A stretch of 64,000 bases of DNA, from assembly GCA_964474635.1 (NCBI GenBank), contig CAYYTT010000005.1, positions 4,018-68,017 on the forward strand, read 5' to 3'. The notes below the pieces were generated by a model, which was given only the letters and a program-made list of their open reading frames with translations, had not been told where the DNA came from and did not search any database. Shown one piece after another: positions 26,561 through 34,831 of this stretch (position 1 is its first letter; each line of letters opens with the position of its first letter). Source of the stretch: CAYUYV01 sp964474635 (GTDB taxonomy: Bacteria > Pseudomonadota > Alphaproteobacteria > JAJFIK01). The translations under genes were made by a program, and so were the position numbers.

Positions 26561-28147
26561 ATGAGGGGAGTGAGGGTCGACGTGGTGGATATTTTCTTAA
26601 GCTACCTGCGCCCGGACTGGCAGACAGCCTCCTTGGTGGCCAATGCATTGGAGCGTTCTGGCTACTCGGTGTCTTGGGATTTCCCGTCCTGGGTGGGTGA
26701 GCCCCTGATCGACGCCATCGACCGGGAGCGCGCCCGCGCCCGCTGCGTCGTGGTGCTGTGGTCACGCCACAGCGTGCACTCGGCTCGTCTTCTTGTTGAA
26801 GCCAAGACCGCCCGCAGGGCCGGCACTCTGGTTCAGGCCCGCATCGACCGGCTGGAGGCGCCGGCCGACACCCGCACGCTGCCCATGGTCGATCTGGTGG
26901 GCTGGCGCGGAGAGGACACGGGTCCGGCCATGCGCGCCCTCCAGGGCCTCGTTGCCCGCGCCCTTGAGGAGCCGGGACGTCCCAGTGCCCTCGGTCTGGG
27001 TCTGGCGCCCTGGCGTTTTCCCGCACGGGCCCGCGCGCGCCAGGCGGCGTTGTGCGCCCTGCCATTTCTTGCGTTGCCCGTCGCCGTGAGTGCCGCCAAG
27101 GGCATTACGGAGTACCTCGCGAGCCAAGAAAGTGCCGTGAGCGAGCCGGTGCAAACCGCCCGCGCCGCGCCGCAAGATCGCGATCCTGTGTCGACGGCGG
27201 ATCTGCTCGCCGAGGCTGGCCTGTGCCAGCCTGTAGACGATGAGGCGTCCCTGGATGCCGCCGCCGCGGGCGGTGTCAGATCCGAGCCTGCGTTGGCCGA
27301 AGACGGGCGGTCCACGACAGATCTGCTTTATGCGGCCATGCGCGGGGATGAAGAGGCCCAGTACCGCCTCGCCTTGCGCTATCTCCAGGGCGAGGGGGTC
27401 ACGCCGGACGAGCCGCTGGGCCTTGCGTGGCTTGAAAAGGCCGCCGAAGCCGGGCTCGTGCGGGCTCAGATGGAACTTGCCGATCTGTACATGGCGGACG
27501 AGATTTTGCCCCGCAATATGGAGCGGGCCGTCGGCTGGCTGCGCAAGGCGGCGGAGGCCGGCCACCCGGACGCGCAATACAATCTGGCCGTCGTGATCCT
27601 GAAGGGCGAGGGCGTGCCGCGCGACGCGGCGCTGGCGCGCCAGTGGTTTGAAAAGGCCGCCGGGCAGGGGCTCGTGGATGCGTCCTACAATCTGGGTGTG
27701 CTCTACGCCAATGGCTGGGGCACCCAGCCCGATCACGCGCGGGCCATCGATTATCTTGAAGTGGCGGCCGAGGCGGGCCGGGCGGAGGCGGCCTGGGCCC
27801 TTGGCCTCTTGCTGCACGATGGTGATGCGTCCGTTCAAGACAAAACGAGGGCCGCCCAATGGTTCAAACGCGCGGCCCAGGCGAACCATGCCAACGCGCA
27901 GTACATTATGAGTATTTTGCACGTGAAGGGCGAAGGGGTGCAGCGGTCCGAGGCCCTCGCCTATCTGTGGCTGGAACTGGCCATCGCCGGCGGCGCGGAC
28001 CAGGACGCCCTACGCCGGGATCTGCTGGCGGCCATGGGCACGGCCCAGGCGCAGGCGGCCCTTGACGCCGTGAAGGCGGCCTCCCGGTGTCTTGGCCCGT
28101 CCCAGTCGGCACCCGAGGGCAACGTTCCGGCCGATCTGCTGTCCTGA
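26561..28147 (+). CDS. TIR-domain protein with Sel1 repeats
   Basis: 528 residues. The N-terminal TIR domain (about 8-140) has DIFLSYLRPDWQTASLV, GYSVSWD, CVVVLWSRHSVHS and LLVEAKTARRAGTL. The glutamate of VEAKTA is at the position of the catalytic NADase glutamate in bacterial TIR enzymes, while the usual W just before it is absent. A moderately hydrophobic stretch (about 165-185) may be a membrane segment. Residues about 250-500 hold six Sel1-like repeats (AQYRLALRYLQGEGV, AQYNLAVVILKGEGVPRD and others), which bind proteins or peptides. AGGGAGCGGG precedes the ATG. Either an NAD-consuming immune effector or a signalling scaffold; genomic proximity to the nuclease operon favours neither decisively. 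Confidence 0.85.
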   Translation: MRGVRVDVVDIFLSYLRPDWQTASLVANALERSGYSVSWDFPSWVGEPLIDAIDRERARARCVVVLWSRHSVHSARLLVEAKTARRAGTLVQARIDRLEAPADTRTLPMVDLVGWRGEDTGPAMRALQGLVARALEEPGRPSALGLGLAPWRFPARARARQAALCALPFLALPVAVSAAKGITEYLASQESAVSEPVQTARAAPQDRDPVSTADLLAEAGLCQPVDDEASLDAAAAGGVRSEPALAEDGRSTTDLLYAAMRGDEEAQYRLALRYLQGEGVTPDEPLGLAWLEKAAEAGLVRAQMELADLYMADEILPRNMERAVGWLRKAAEAGHPDAQYNLAVVILKGEGVPRDAALARQWFEKAAGQGLVDASYNLGVLYANGWGTQPDHARAIDYLEVAAEAGRAEAAWALGLLLHDGDASVQDKTRAAQWFKRAAQANHANAQYIMSILHVKGEGVQRSEALAYLWLELAIAGGADQDALRRDLLAAMGTAQAQAALDAVKAASRCLGPSQSAPEGNVPADLLS

Positions 28148-28158
28148 GTGCCCTCAGG
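28143..28158 (+). terminator. Short hairpin over the TIR-Sel1 stop codon
   Basis: CCTGAG-TGCC-CTCAGG, a perfect six-base stem with four-base loop that includes the stop codon. No T-run, so termination is uncertain. Confidence 0.35.
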
Positions 28159-28475
28159 CGGTGCTTTCGCATGCCGCGCTGTTGCCAAAAGGGCTCCACA
28201 CGCGGCGAACCGGACCGTACGGGCCCCACTTTCACTTCATGACGGGATTGTTAGGTGATAAACCTGGACCTGCGCGACGGTCTGCGAAAATTTAAGGGGG
28301 TCATGCGCGAATCGCGTCGGGGGGTATGATGTGAGTCTACGTCCCGGCGAGTTTCGGTGGCTGTGACCGGGCGGTGGGGGGCTCGGGTGTGTCGCATCAA
28401 GGCGTAAAAAGTAATAGCCCATGGCAGCCGACCGACCGGCGCCGGAGGGGCGCGCGGCCCAGAAGGGATTGGGGC
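28148..28475. other. 328-base region ahead of the exopolysaccharide genes
   Basis: No gene supported. It presumably holds the promoter for the glycosyltransferase gene. Apart from the hairpin at its left edge I see no repeat or operator that stands out. Confidence 0.4.
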
Positions 28476-29279
28476 ATGGTGACCTTGCAAACCGAAATGG
28501 AGGCTGAGCTTCCGTCGGTGGCGTATATGGGTTTGCAGTTCAATCCCTTGACGATCGACGCGGCTGTCGAGGCCATCATGGCGGCCTCCGGTCCCTTTCG
28601 CTACGTCACGACGCCCAATGTTCAGCATCTGGTGAATTGGATCGACCATCCGGAGGAGTTTGGCCCGCTTTACAAGGACGCGTGGATGTCCCTGTGTGAC
28701 GGCCGTCTGCTTCCGGCACTGGCGCGTCTGTCCGGGCTGCGCGTGCCCAGCGCCTCCGGCTCCGATCTCACCGAACGCCTCATTCCGATCATGGCGCGGG
28801 AGCGCATCCCCATCACCATTATCGGTCCAGGGCCCTCCGATATCGCCACATTGAAGGCGCGCTACCCGGGACTGATCGTCAACAGCTACAGCCCGCCCTT
28901 CGGCTTCATGGAACGCACCGAGGAAGTCCAGGCCTGCCTCGATTTCATTTTGAACCACCCCGCGCGCTTTGTATTTCTGGCGGTGGGAACACCGCGCCAG
29001 GAACTCCTTGCGCGCCGCCTCCTGAAGGATGGCCGCGCGACCGGCGTGGGGCTGTGTATCGGGGCGTCCATTGATTTCCTGGTGGGCCGGCAGATCCGCG
29101 CGCCTCGCTGGATGCAAGTGGCCTACCTCGAATGGTTTCACCGCATGATGCAGGATCCCCATCGACTGGCAGGCCGGTATCTCATCCACAATCCGCGCAT
29201 CTTCCTGCATATCTGGCGCTTTGAGCGCAGCCGCCGGCGAGAGCAAGTGGCGGCGCGCAAATCGCCAACGTCACGCTGA
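28476..29279 (+). CDS. WecG/TagA/CpsF-family glycosyltransferase
   Basis: Transfers an N-acetylmannosamine-type or related sugar from a nucleotide sugar to a lipid-linked acceptor on the cytoplasmic face. 267 residues. Family marks: YVTTPNVQHLVNW (T-x-N acceptor region), DAWMSLCDGRLLPALARLSG with the conserved aspartate, PITIIGPGPSDIATL, FVFLAVGTPRQELL and GVGLCIGASIDFLVG...RAPRWMQ. Start at 28476 follows AAGGGATTGGGG; a longer open frame upstream is rejected because the family begins here. It heads the exopolysaccharide block in the same direction as the co-polymerase gene 413 bases downstream. Confidence 0.9.
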   Translation: MVTLQTEMEAELPSVAYMGLQFNPLTIDAAVEAIMAASGPFRYVTTPNVQHLVNWIDHPEEFGPLYKDAWMSLCDGRLLPALARLSGLRVPSASGSDLTERLIPIMARERIPITIIGPGPSDIATLKARYPGLIVNSYSPPFGFMERTEEVQACLDFILNHPARFVFLAVGTPRQELLARRLLKDGRATGVGLCIGASIDFLVGRQIRAPRWMQVAYLEWFHRMMQDPHRLAGRYLIHNPRIFLHIWRFERSRRREQVAARKSPTSR

Positions 29280-29691
29280 TCTTCCGAGTATCATTCCGAT
29301 GCGATCCGCCGGGCCTGTGCCCTGAAAGGTCAGGCAAAATTGGCGCCTGCACTGACCGGTTCGGTCCGAAGGGGCGGTGCTCAGCTTTGCCGGGATAGAC
29401 CGAGCGGTCTTGCAACGGTGTTAAGGAGCGGTTATCCGCAATGCGATAAGTGATGGGTATTGTCCTGGGGCCGGCCTGCGGCACCAAGCGGAGCCCTGCC
29501 CGGGTGTCCCCCGGGTGATCGATGTCCGAACCGGGAGCTGGCCGTCCCACAGCCCGCGGATGACGACATGACCCATGTGCGGCAGGGGCCGAGGTGCCAA
29601 GTTTGCCCGCCGAACGCCTGGGTCATTGCATGAGTAAGGTGGGGCGGCGGTCGCAGTCGGCTGACCGGTGTTCCAAAGGGTCTGACATTCC
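29280..29691. other. 412-base leader region upstream of the co-polymerase gene
   Basis: No gene supported. It contains a short direct repeat (CCCGGGTG twice near 29500) and probably a separate promoter for the export genes. Nothing decisive is visible. Confidence 0.4.
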
Positions 29692-31950
29692 ATGGATAGT
29701 TCCGTTCCGACTGCGATGTATGGCATTCCGGCCTATGGACCCCCGGGGTACACCGTCGAGGCATCCAACAACGCCAACGCCGGCGCCCTGAATGTGGGCG
29801 CGGTCCTGCGCGTGGCACGGCGCCGGATGTTTTTCATCGTCTTCGTGACCATCTTGGGAACGGCCATCGCGGCGGCCCTGGCCCTGGCCATGAAGCACCA
29901 GTACCGCACCAGCGCGCAGGTTCTGATCGCCAAGACCGAAACGGAGATCCTCCAGGTCGAGGGCGACAACAGCGATTTTCTTTTAACGGACAAAAATTTC
30001 ATCGACACCCAGGTGAAGGTCATCCAGTCAGATTCGATCCTGCGCGCGGTCATGACTGACCTCGACCTGGTCAACAATCCGGAATTCAACGACGCCTTGC
30101 GCGAAGAGACGGTCCAGGATTTTCTGCAGCCGGCCTATTGGCTTGCCTTCGTGCGAAAGGCCATGCGCGGTTCGGGGGGCGAGGGCGCGGGCGGCGGCGA
30201 CGTGGCCGAACGCAAGACCCTCGAGATGCTGCGCGAACGTGTGGACGTCAATCGCGTCGATCTCACCTACATCATCGACGTGGCGGCGGAATCGGAAGAT
30301 CCGGCTCTGGCGCGACGGATCGCCAACGCCATTGCGGCCCAATATCTGACCAGCCAGCTCAACACCAAAGTGGAGGCAACGGACCGCGCCAACGACGTGC
30401 TGTTGGAACGGCTCGCGGACCTGCGGACCGAGCTTTTGAATAAGGAGCGGGCGGCTGAACGCTTCCGGGCGGAAAACAATCTGGGCGAAGGGCAGGGCTC
30501 CACCACGCTGAAGGAGCAATTGCTCGGTGACCTGAACCAGCAGCTTGCCCTGGTGCGCGCCGATATCGCCGAGAAGGAAGCGCGGCTGCGCCTCGTTCAG
30601 AACCTGATCCGCTCGCGGGCCAACGCGGAGTCCATTGGCGAAGTGCTGGACTCCCGCGTAATCATTGCCCTGCGCAATCAGCAGGCGGACGTGATCCGTC
30701 GGCGCGCGGAACTCTCCACCCGCTACAAGCCCTCCCATCCCGACATGATCCAGGTGACCCGGGAACTGGAGGATCTGGAAAGCCAGATCCGACGGGAGGT
30801 CCAGTTGATCGTGACGAGCCTTTCAAACGAGCTTGAAGTGGCCCGCGAGCGCGAACGCTCCTTGAACCGCTCCATTGAGGGTTACGGCGAGGAGGTGGCG
30901 GACGAGGCCGCGGCGATTTCCCAGCTGCGCGACCTGGAGCGGGACGCGGACGCCACACGCTCGATCTACCAAACCTTCCTCAACCGGTCGCGGCAGGTCT
31001 CCGAGCTGAAGGAATCCGACCAAGTGGATGCCCGTATCCTTGCCGAGGCGGACCTGCCCTTGCGCCCGTTCAAGCCGAACCGCACCGTGATCGTCGGGGC
31101 GGGTGCCGTGCTGGCCGCCATGCTTGCCTTTATCGGCGCGCTTGGTCTTGAGGCCCTGGCGCCGGGCATTCGCACGCCGGAAGACATGGAGCGCATGTTG
31201 GGCCTGACCCATCTGGCATCCGTGCCGCAGATCGGCGGGTCCCAGTCGCAACGCCCCTATCGGTATATGCTGCAAAATCCGCTCTCCGGGTTTGCCGAAG
31301 TGTTCCGGACCATGCTGGCGACGGTGACCCTGTCGGATCGGGAAAAATCCCGCCATGTGGTGTTGTTCACGTCCGCTCTGCCGGCGGAGGGCAAGACCAC
31401 CAACGCCATGTGTTTCGCCCTGGCCTCGGCAAAATCGGGAAAGCGGACCATCCTGATCGAGGCGGATCTGCGCATGCCCAAGGTCGGCTGGCAGCTTGAC
31501 CTGCCTTTTGAACATTCGCTTACGGAAGTTTTGAACGGCGATGTGTCGCTGGGCGCCGCCATGATCCGTGAGCCCGAGACGGGTCTCGCCGTGCTCGCCA
31601 TGCGCCGGGCCGCCCCTGATCCGGGCAGCCTGCTCGGCAGCAATGCCTTTCAGGAGTTGTTCTCGACCCTGAAGGAGCATTTCGACGTCATCGTGCTCGA
31701 CACGGCGCCGATCCTGCCCGTGGGCGACACGCTGCAACTTGCGCCCTTGGCCGATCACGTGGTTTTCGTGGTGCGGGCACGCAAGACCGCGCGCGGTGAT
31801 GTTGCCATGGCCCTTAAGGAACTCAACGCCGTGCGCTCGAAAATCCTCGGGGGCGTCATCACGTTCGCGGACACCTCAAATCGCCGGGCCTATGGCTATG
31901 GCAATTATGGCCAGGTGGGCGGCTCCGGCGGTTGGGGAAACCGCGGCTGA
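29692..31950 (+). CDS. Polysaccharide co-polymerase fused to bacterial tyrosine kinase (Wzc/GumC-ExoP type)
   Basis: Inner-membrane protein controlling chain length and export of polysaccharide. 752 residues: first membrane segment near 45-70 (MFFIVFVTILGTAIAAALAL), Wzz domain, long periplasmic coiled coil (about 210-440), second membrane segment near 465-490, then a cytoplasmic BY-kinase with Walker A PAEGKTT near 564, Walker A' LIEADLRMPK near 588 and Walker B VIVLDTAPI near 667. The C-terminal tail has a tyrosine cluster (AYGYGNYG) that is the expected autophosphorylation site. The phosphorylated form controls assembly in Wzc. It is followed by the polymerase and export lipoprotein genes. 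Confidence 0.93.
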   Translation: MDSSVPTAMYGIPAYGPPGYTVEASNNANAGALNVGAVLRVARRRMFFIVFVTILGTAIAAALALAMKHQYRTSAQVLIAKTETEILQVEGDNSDFLLTDKNFIDTQVKVIQSDSILRAVMTDLDLVNNPEFNDALREETVQDFLQPAYWLAFVRKAMRGSGGEGAGGGDVAERKTLEMLRERVDVNRVDLTYIIDVAAESEDPALARRIANAIAAQYLTSQLNTKVEATDRANDVLLERLADLRTELLNKERAAERFRAENNLGEGQGSTTLKEQLLGDLNQQLALVRADIAEKEARLRLVQNLIRSRANAESIGEVLDSRVIIALRNQQADVIRRRAELSTRYKPSHPDMIQVTRELEDLESQIRREVQLIVTSLSNELEVARERERSLNRSIEGYGEEVADEAAAISQLRDLERDADATRSIYQTFLNRSRQVSELKESDQVDARILAEADLPLRPFKPNRTVIVGAGAVLAAMLAFIGALGLEALAPGIRTPEDMERMLGLTHLASVPQIGGSQSQRPYRYMLQNPLSGFAEVFRTMLATVTLSDREKSRHVVLFTSALPAEGKTTNAMCFALASAKSGKRTILIEADLRMPKVGWQLDLPFEHSLTEVLNGDVSLGAAMIREPETGLAVLAMRRAAPDPGSLLGSNAFQELFSTLKEHFDVIVLDTAPILPVGDTLQLAPLADHVVFVVRARKTARGDVAMALKELNAVRSKILGGVITFADTSNRRAYGYGNYGQVGGSGGWGNRG

Positions 31951-32066
31951 TCCACCATGCGCGATGACCCGCCCTGGGCAAGGCCCCATGCGGGTCCTGT
32001 AAAACGAGCCAGGACGCACATTGCCCGCGTCCCACGCGGCTGACCCGGAGCACGGAGGCCACCACC

Positions 32067-33509
32067 ATGCAAGGGCACCACGCTGCAGCGACACCGGGAC
32101 AGCCGGCCCAGCCCGTGAAGCTGGTGCCGCCCCATCTTGCCCATGGGTCCCATGGACATCGGCTCGCCGAGTTCACCTTGTTCCTGATGATGATCTATCT
32201 GTTCCAATTCTTCACGCCGGAGATCGAACAGATTGATCTTGAAGCGGCCGAATTTGCCGTTGAGGCGGCGCAGTCCAATACCTTCAACCAGATTTTCTGG
32301 CTGGCCATGTCGGGTCTGCTCAGTCTGCTGATTTTGCGCCAGCCCAGCCGCTTTTTTCAAATGATCCTCGGCTATTTGCCGCTGCTTGTTCTGCTTGCCC
32401 ATGTGATCGCGAGTTCAAGCTGGGCGGTCGCGCCGGGGATCAGTTTTCGCCGGGCCGCCCTGGCCCTGATCATCGTCTACAGTTTCGTCGTCGTTGCGAT
32501 CTATGTGCGCAGTCCGCGCCGGATTTTCTTCATTGTCTATGCCGCGTTCTGGGTCCTGCTCGCACAGTCCATCGTGGCCGCGGCCTTGCCGTCGTCCTAC
32601 ACGGATCTCAACGAGTTTCGCGGCTTTCAGAACCACAAGAACACCATGGGTGCCTTGTGCGGCTACGCCATCATCACCGGGATTTTCATTCACCGGCACC
32701 TGCCCAGCAGCCTCCTTCAGGTGCTCAATGTGGGCTTCGTGGCGGCATTCGGAGCCCTGTTGTTCCTGGCCCAGTCCAAAACCGCGCAGCAGGAAGTCAT
32801 CCTCGTTCCGGTCCTGGCGCTGATCGCCTACACCCTGTCGCGGTTCTTGAAGGTCTCCGTGGGCACGGTCCTCCTCGCCATCGTCGTCGGGATCGTGTTC
32901 GTGTTCTGGATCACGGTCACCGGCTTTGGCATTGACCAGGACGATGTGCTCGCCCTCGTCACGGCGGACGTGACCTTCACCCAGCGGACGATTATTTGGG
33001 AATATGTGTGGGACAAAGCCAGCGAGCGCTGGCTTCTGGGCTATGGCCACCAGTCCTTCTGGGCCATTGGCCTCATGTCCGTGAACCTCACCGCGCCTGT
33101 GGAATTTGTTCGGGGACTGAACCAAGCCCACAACGGCTTTCTGGATGTGTGGCTCATGCTTGGGTTGGTGGGCATCATTTTGTTCGTGCCGATCTTTGGC
33201 AGTTTCGATCGCGCTCTGCGGATCGCGCGGGACAGCCATCCCCAGACCCACAACATCGCGTGGGGCCTGATGATCTACGCGCTCATCCATAATCTCACCG
33301 AAAGCACGATTTTGCAGGGCCAGAACGTGCCTTGGGCGATCATGGTGTTGGTGTTCGTGGCCGCCGCGCGGGCCCGGCGCGATCATGATCGGGTCGAGGA
33401 GGCCATGCGCTTTGCGGTGCCACTGCCCATGGCCGGCCCGGCCCCGGGCGGGGCATCGCCGCCTGACAGCGAGCCGCGCGGGCCCGCGCCCTCGGTTGCC
33501 AGGGCATGA
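32067..33509 (+). CDS. O-antigen ligase/Wzy/ExoQ-like polysaccharide polymerase
   Basis: Polytopic membrane protein of 480 residues with about ten hydrophobic segments. The long periplasmic loop has TQRTIIWEYVWDKASERWLLG and then QAHNGFLDVWLMLGLVGIILF, the W/G.G...H.....LG pattern of the O-antigen ligase superfamily. In an exopolysaccharide cluster the likely reaction is polymerisation of undecaprenyl-linked repeat units. GGAGG precedes the ATG. Extended hydrophilic N- and C-terminal tails (about 30 and 45 residues) are proline/alanine-rich. It lies 116 bases after the co-polymerase gene, same direction, consistent with one transcript. Confidence 0.87.
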   Translation: MQGHHAAATPGQPAQPVKLVPPHLAHGSHGHRLAEFTLFLMMIYLFQFFTPEIEQIDLEAAEFAVEAAQSNTFNQIFWLAMSGLLSLLILRQPSRFFQMILGYLPLLVLLAHVIASSSWAVAPGISFRRAALALIIVYSFVVVAIYVRSPRRIFFIVYAAFWVLLAQSIVAAALPSSYTDLNEFRGFQNHKNTMGALCGYAIITGIFIHRHLPSSLLQVLNVGFVAAFGALLFLAQSKTAQQEVILVPVLALIAYTLSRFLKVSVGTVLLAIVVGIVFVFWITVTGFGIDQDDVLALVTADVTFTQRTIIWEYVWDKASERWLLGYGHQSFWAIGLMSVNLTAPVEFVRGLNQAHNGFLDVWLMLGLVGIILFVPIFGSFDRALRIARDSHPQTHNIAWGLMIYALIHNLTESTILQGQNVPWAIMVLVFVAAARARRDHDRVEEAMRFAVPLPMAGPAPGGASPPDSEPRGPAPSVARA

Positions 33510-33776
33510 CGACACGCCCCTTGCGGCAGGCGAAACGAGGGTCTCACGGCACCCCAACCACTTGCCCCCTTGGAGGATAAGGACCAGCGCGCTACACACA
33601 GGACGCGAGGGCGTGGCATGAAGGTGCGCGCAAGGGCGGACGTGTCCCGAATCACGGGCAAGAATGCTGGGCCTGACACAGACATCATCGGCGAGCCGAT
33701 CCCAGGCGTTGCGCCGGCCAACGGTTCGCGCAGTCGGGCCTGGCCCCCGAATTCCAAGGCGAAGGCGAAGAGACCT

Positions 33777-34370
33777 ATGACAGCGGCGTTTTCACGGAAA
33801 ATTTTCGGCCTGTGCTGTGTCGCGTTTATCGCGGCCTTCGTTCAGACCGCCTGTAGCAAGCAACAGTCCGTCATCCCGGAATCCCAGATCCCGGCCTCGA
33901 TCCCCTCGACCGGCGAAGCCTACCGGCTTGGCCCCCGGGATAAGCTGCGTGTTGTGGTCTTCGGGGAAGGCGACTTGTCCGGGTCCTACGAAGTCGATGC
34001 GACGGGCAGCATTGCCCTGCCGCTCGTCGGCGCGGTGCCCGTCGCGATGCTCACGGTGCGTGAGGCCGAAGCCCGCGTGCGTGACGCCGTGAACGAATTC
34101 CTGGTGCAGCCGCGCGTGAGTATCGAAATCGAGGAAAACCGGCCGTTCTACATCTACGGCGAGGTCCAGCGCGGCGGTGAGTTCCCCTTCGTTGCGAATA
34201 TGCACGCCCTGAATGCCATCAGCATGGCTGGCGGCTTCACCCCGCGCGCCAACAAGGACGTGATCTTCCTCACACGCGCGGGCGCGGATGATGAAGTCGC
34301 CGTTCCGGCAACGTCCCAGACCAAAATCCTGCCCGGTGACATCCTCCGGATTGGTGAGCGGCGCTTCTAG
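33777..34370 (+). CDS. GumB-like polysaccharide export (OPX) lipoprotein
   Basis: Outer-membrane-associated export protein. About 197 residues: signal segment FGLCCVAFIAAFVQTAC, with a cysteine near residue 26 but an imperfect lipobox (VQTAC). Next comes the Poly_export domain (YRLGPRDKLRVVVFGEGDLS) and one SLBB domain (PFYIYGEVQRGGEFPF, NAISMAGGFTPRA). It is about half the size of Wza and lacks the C-terminal amphipathic helix that makes the Wza outer-membrane pore, as in GumB-type proteins. The start at 33777 gives the signal sequence; an ATG at 33618 would add 53 residues and hide it. Partner of the upstream co-polymerase. Confidence 0.88.
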   Translation: MTAAFSRKIFGLCCVAFIAAFVQTACSKQQSVIPESQIPASIPSTGEAYRLGPRDKLRVVVFGEGDLSGSYEVDATGSIALPLVGAVPVAMLTVREAEARVRDAVNEFLVQPRVSIEIEENRPFYIYGEVQRGGEFPFVANMHALNAISMAGGFTPRANKDVIFLTRAGADDEVAVPATSQTKILPGDILRIGERRF

Positions 34371-34425
34371 AACCGTTTCCCGTTCAAACGGACCCGGCTC
34401 TTTTTCTGTTTCGCTCGCGCGCCCC
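34369..34425 (+). repeat. Dispersed hairpin element, copy B
   Basis: Begins at the stop codon of the export gene. AGAACCG...CGGCTCT stem with one mismatch, inner CCGTT-CAA-ACGG, a run of five T, then TTTCGCTCGCGCGCC. Matches copy A at 6551. Probably acts as the terminator of the exopolysaccharide operon. Confidence 0.72.
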
Positions 34426-34831
34426 CAAATCGGCCCTTTTGGGGCGCTCCGCGAGGGTGGCGCAGGGGCGCCGGGCCGTGGTCACGGCCCCTTGTTCGTG
34501 ACCCAACGTGATCGAAAAGTGCTTCAAGCGCGGGAACGATCAATCAGCACACTGCTCAAGGCCGTGACATGACCTTGCGCGACACGGAATGAAGTGTCGC
34601 TATTCAAGCTTCGACGTGATCCACACTCTGTGCCCGTCGGCATGGATCGGCTCAACGCAGGTGGGCGTTCGTTTGATCCCACGCCGGTATGACGGGGCAT
34701 GTTGGGCCCGGGCGCGCCTGGCAAAGTGGGCGGCGGGTGCCGGACTTTGAGCATCTCCCGGCGCGTCCGCTTACCGGTATGGCGATCACGTCTGCCCGCG
34801 GATGGTGCGGGCAGATTTCACCGCGCCGTTG
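34371..34831. other. 461-base interval between convergent genes
   Basis: Contains hairpin element copy B, then GC-rich sequence able to form secondary structure, and at 34539-34568 a stretch resembling 38083-38112 (24 of 30 bases). No gene supported. Confidence 0.45.
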
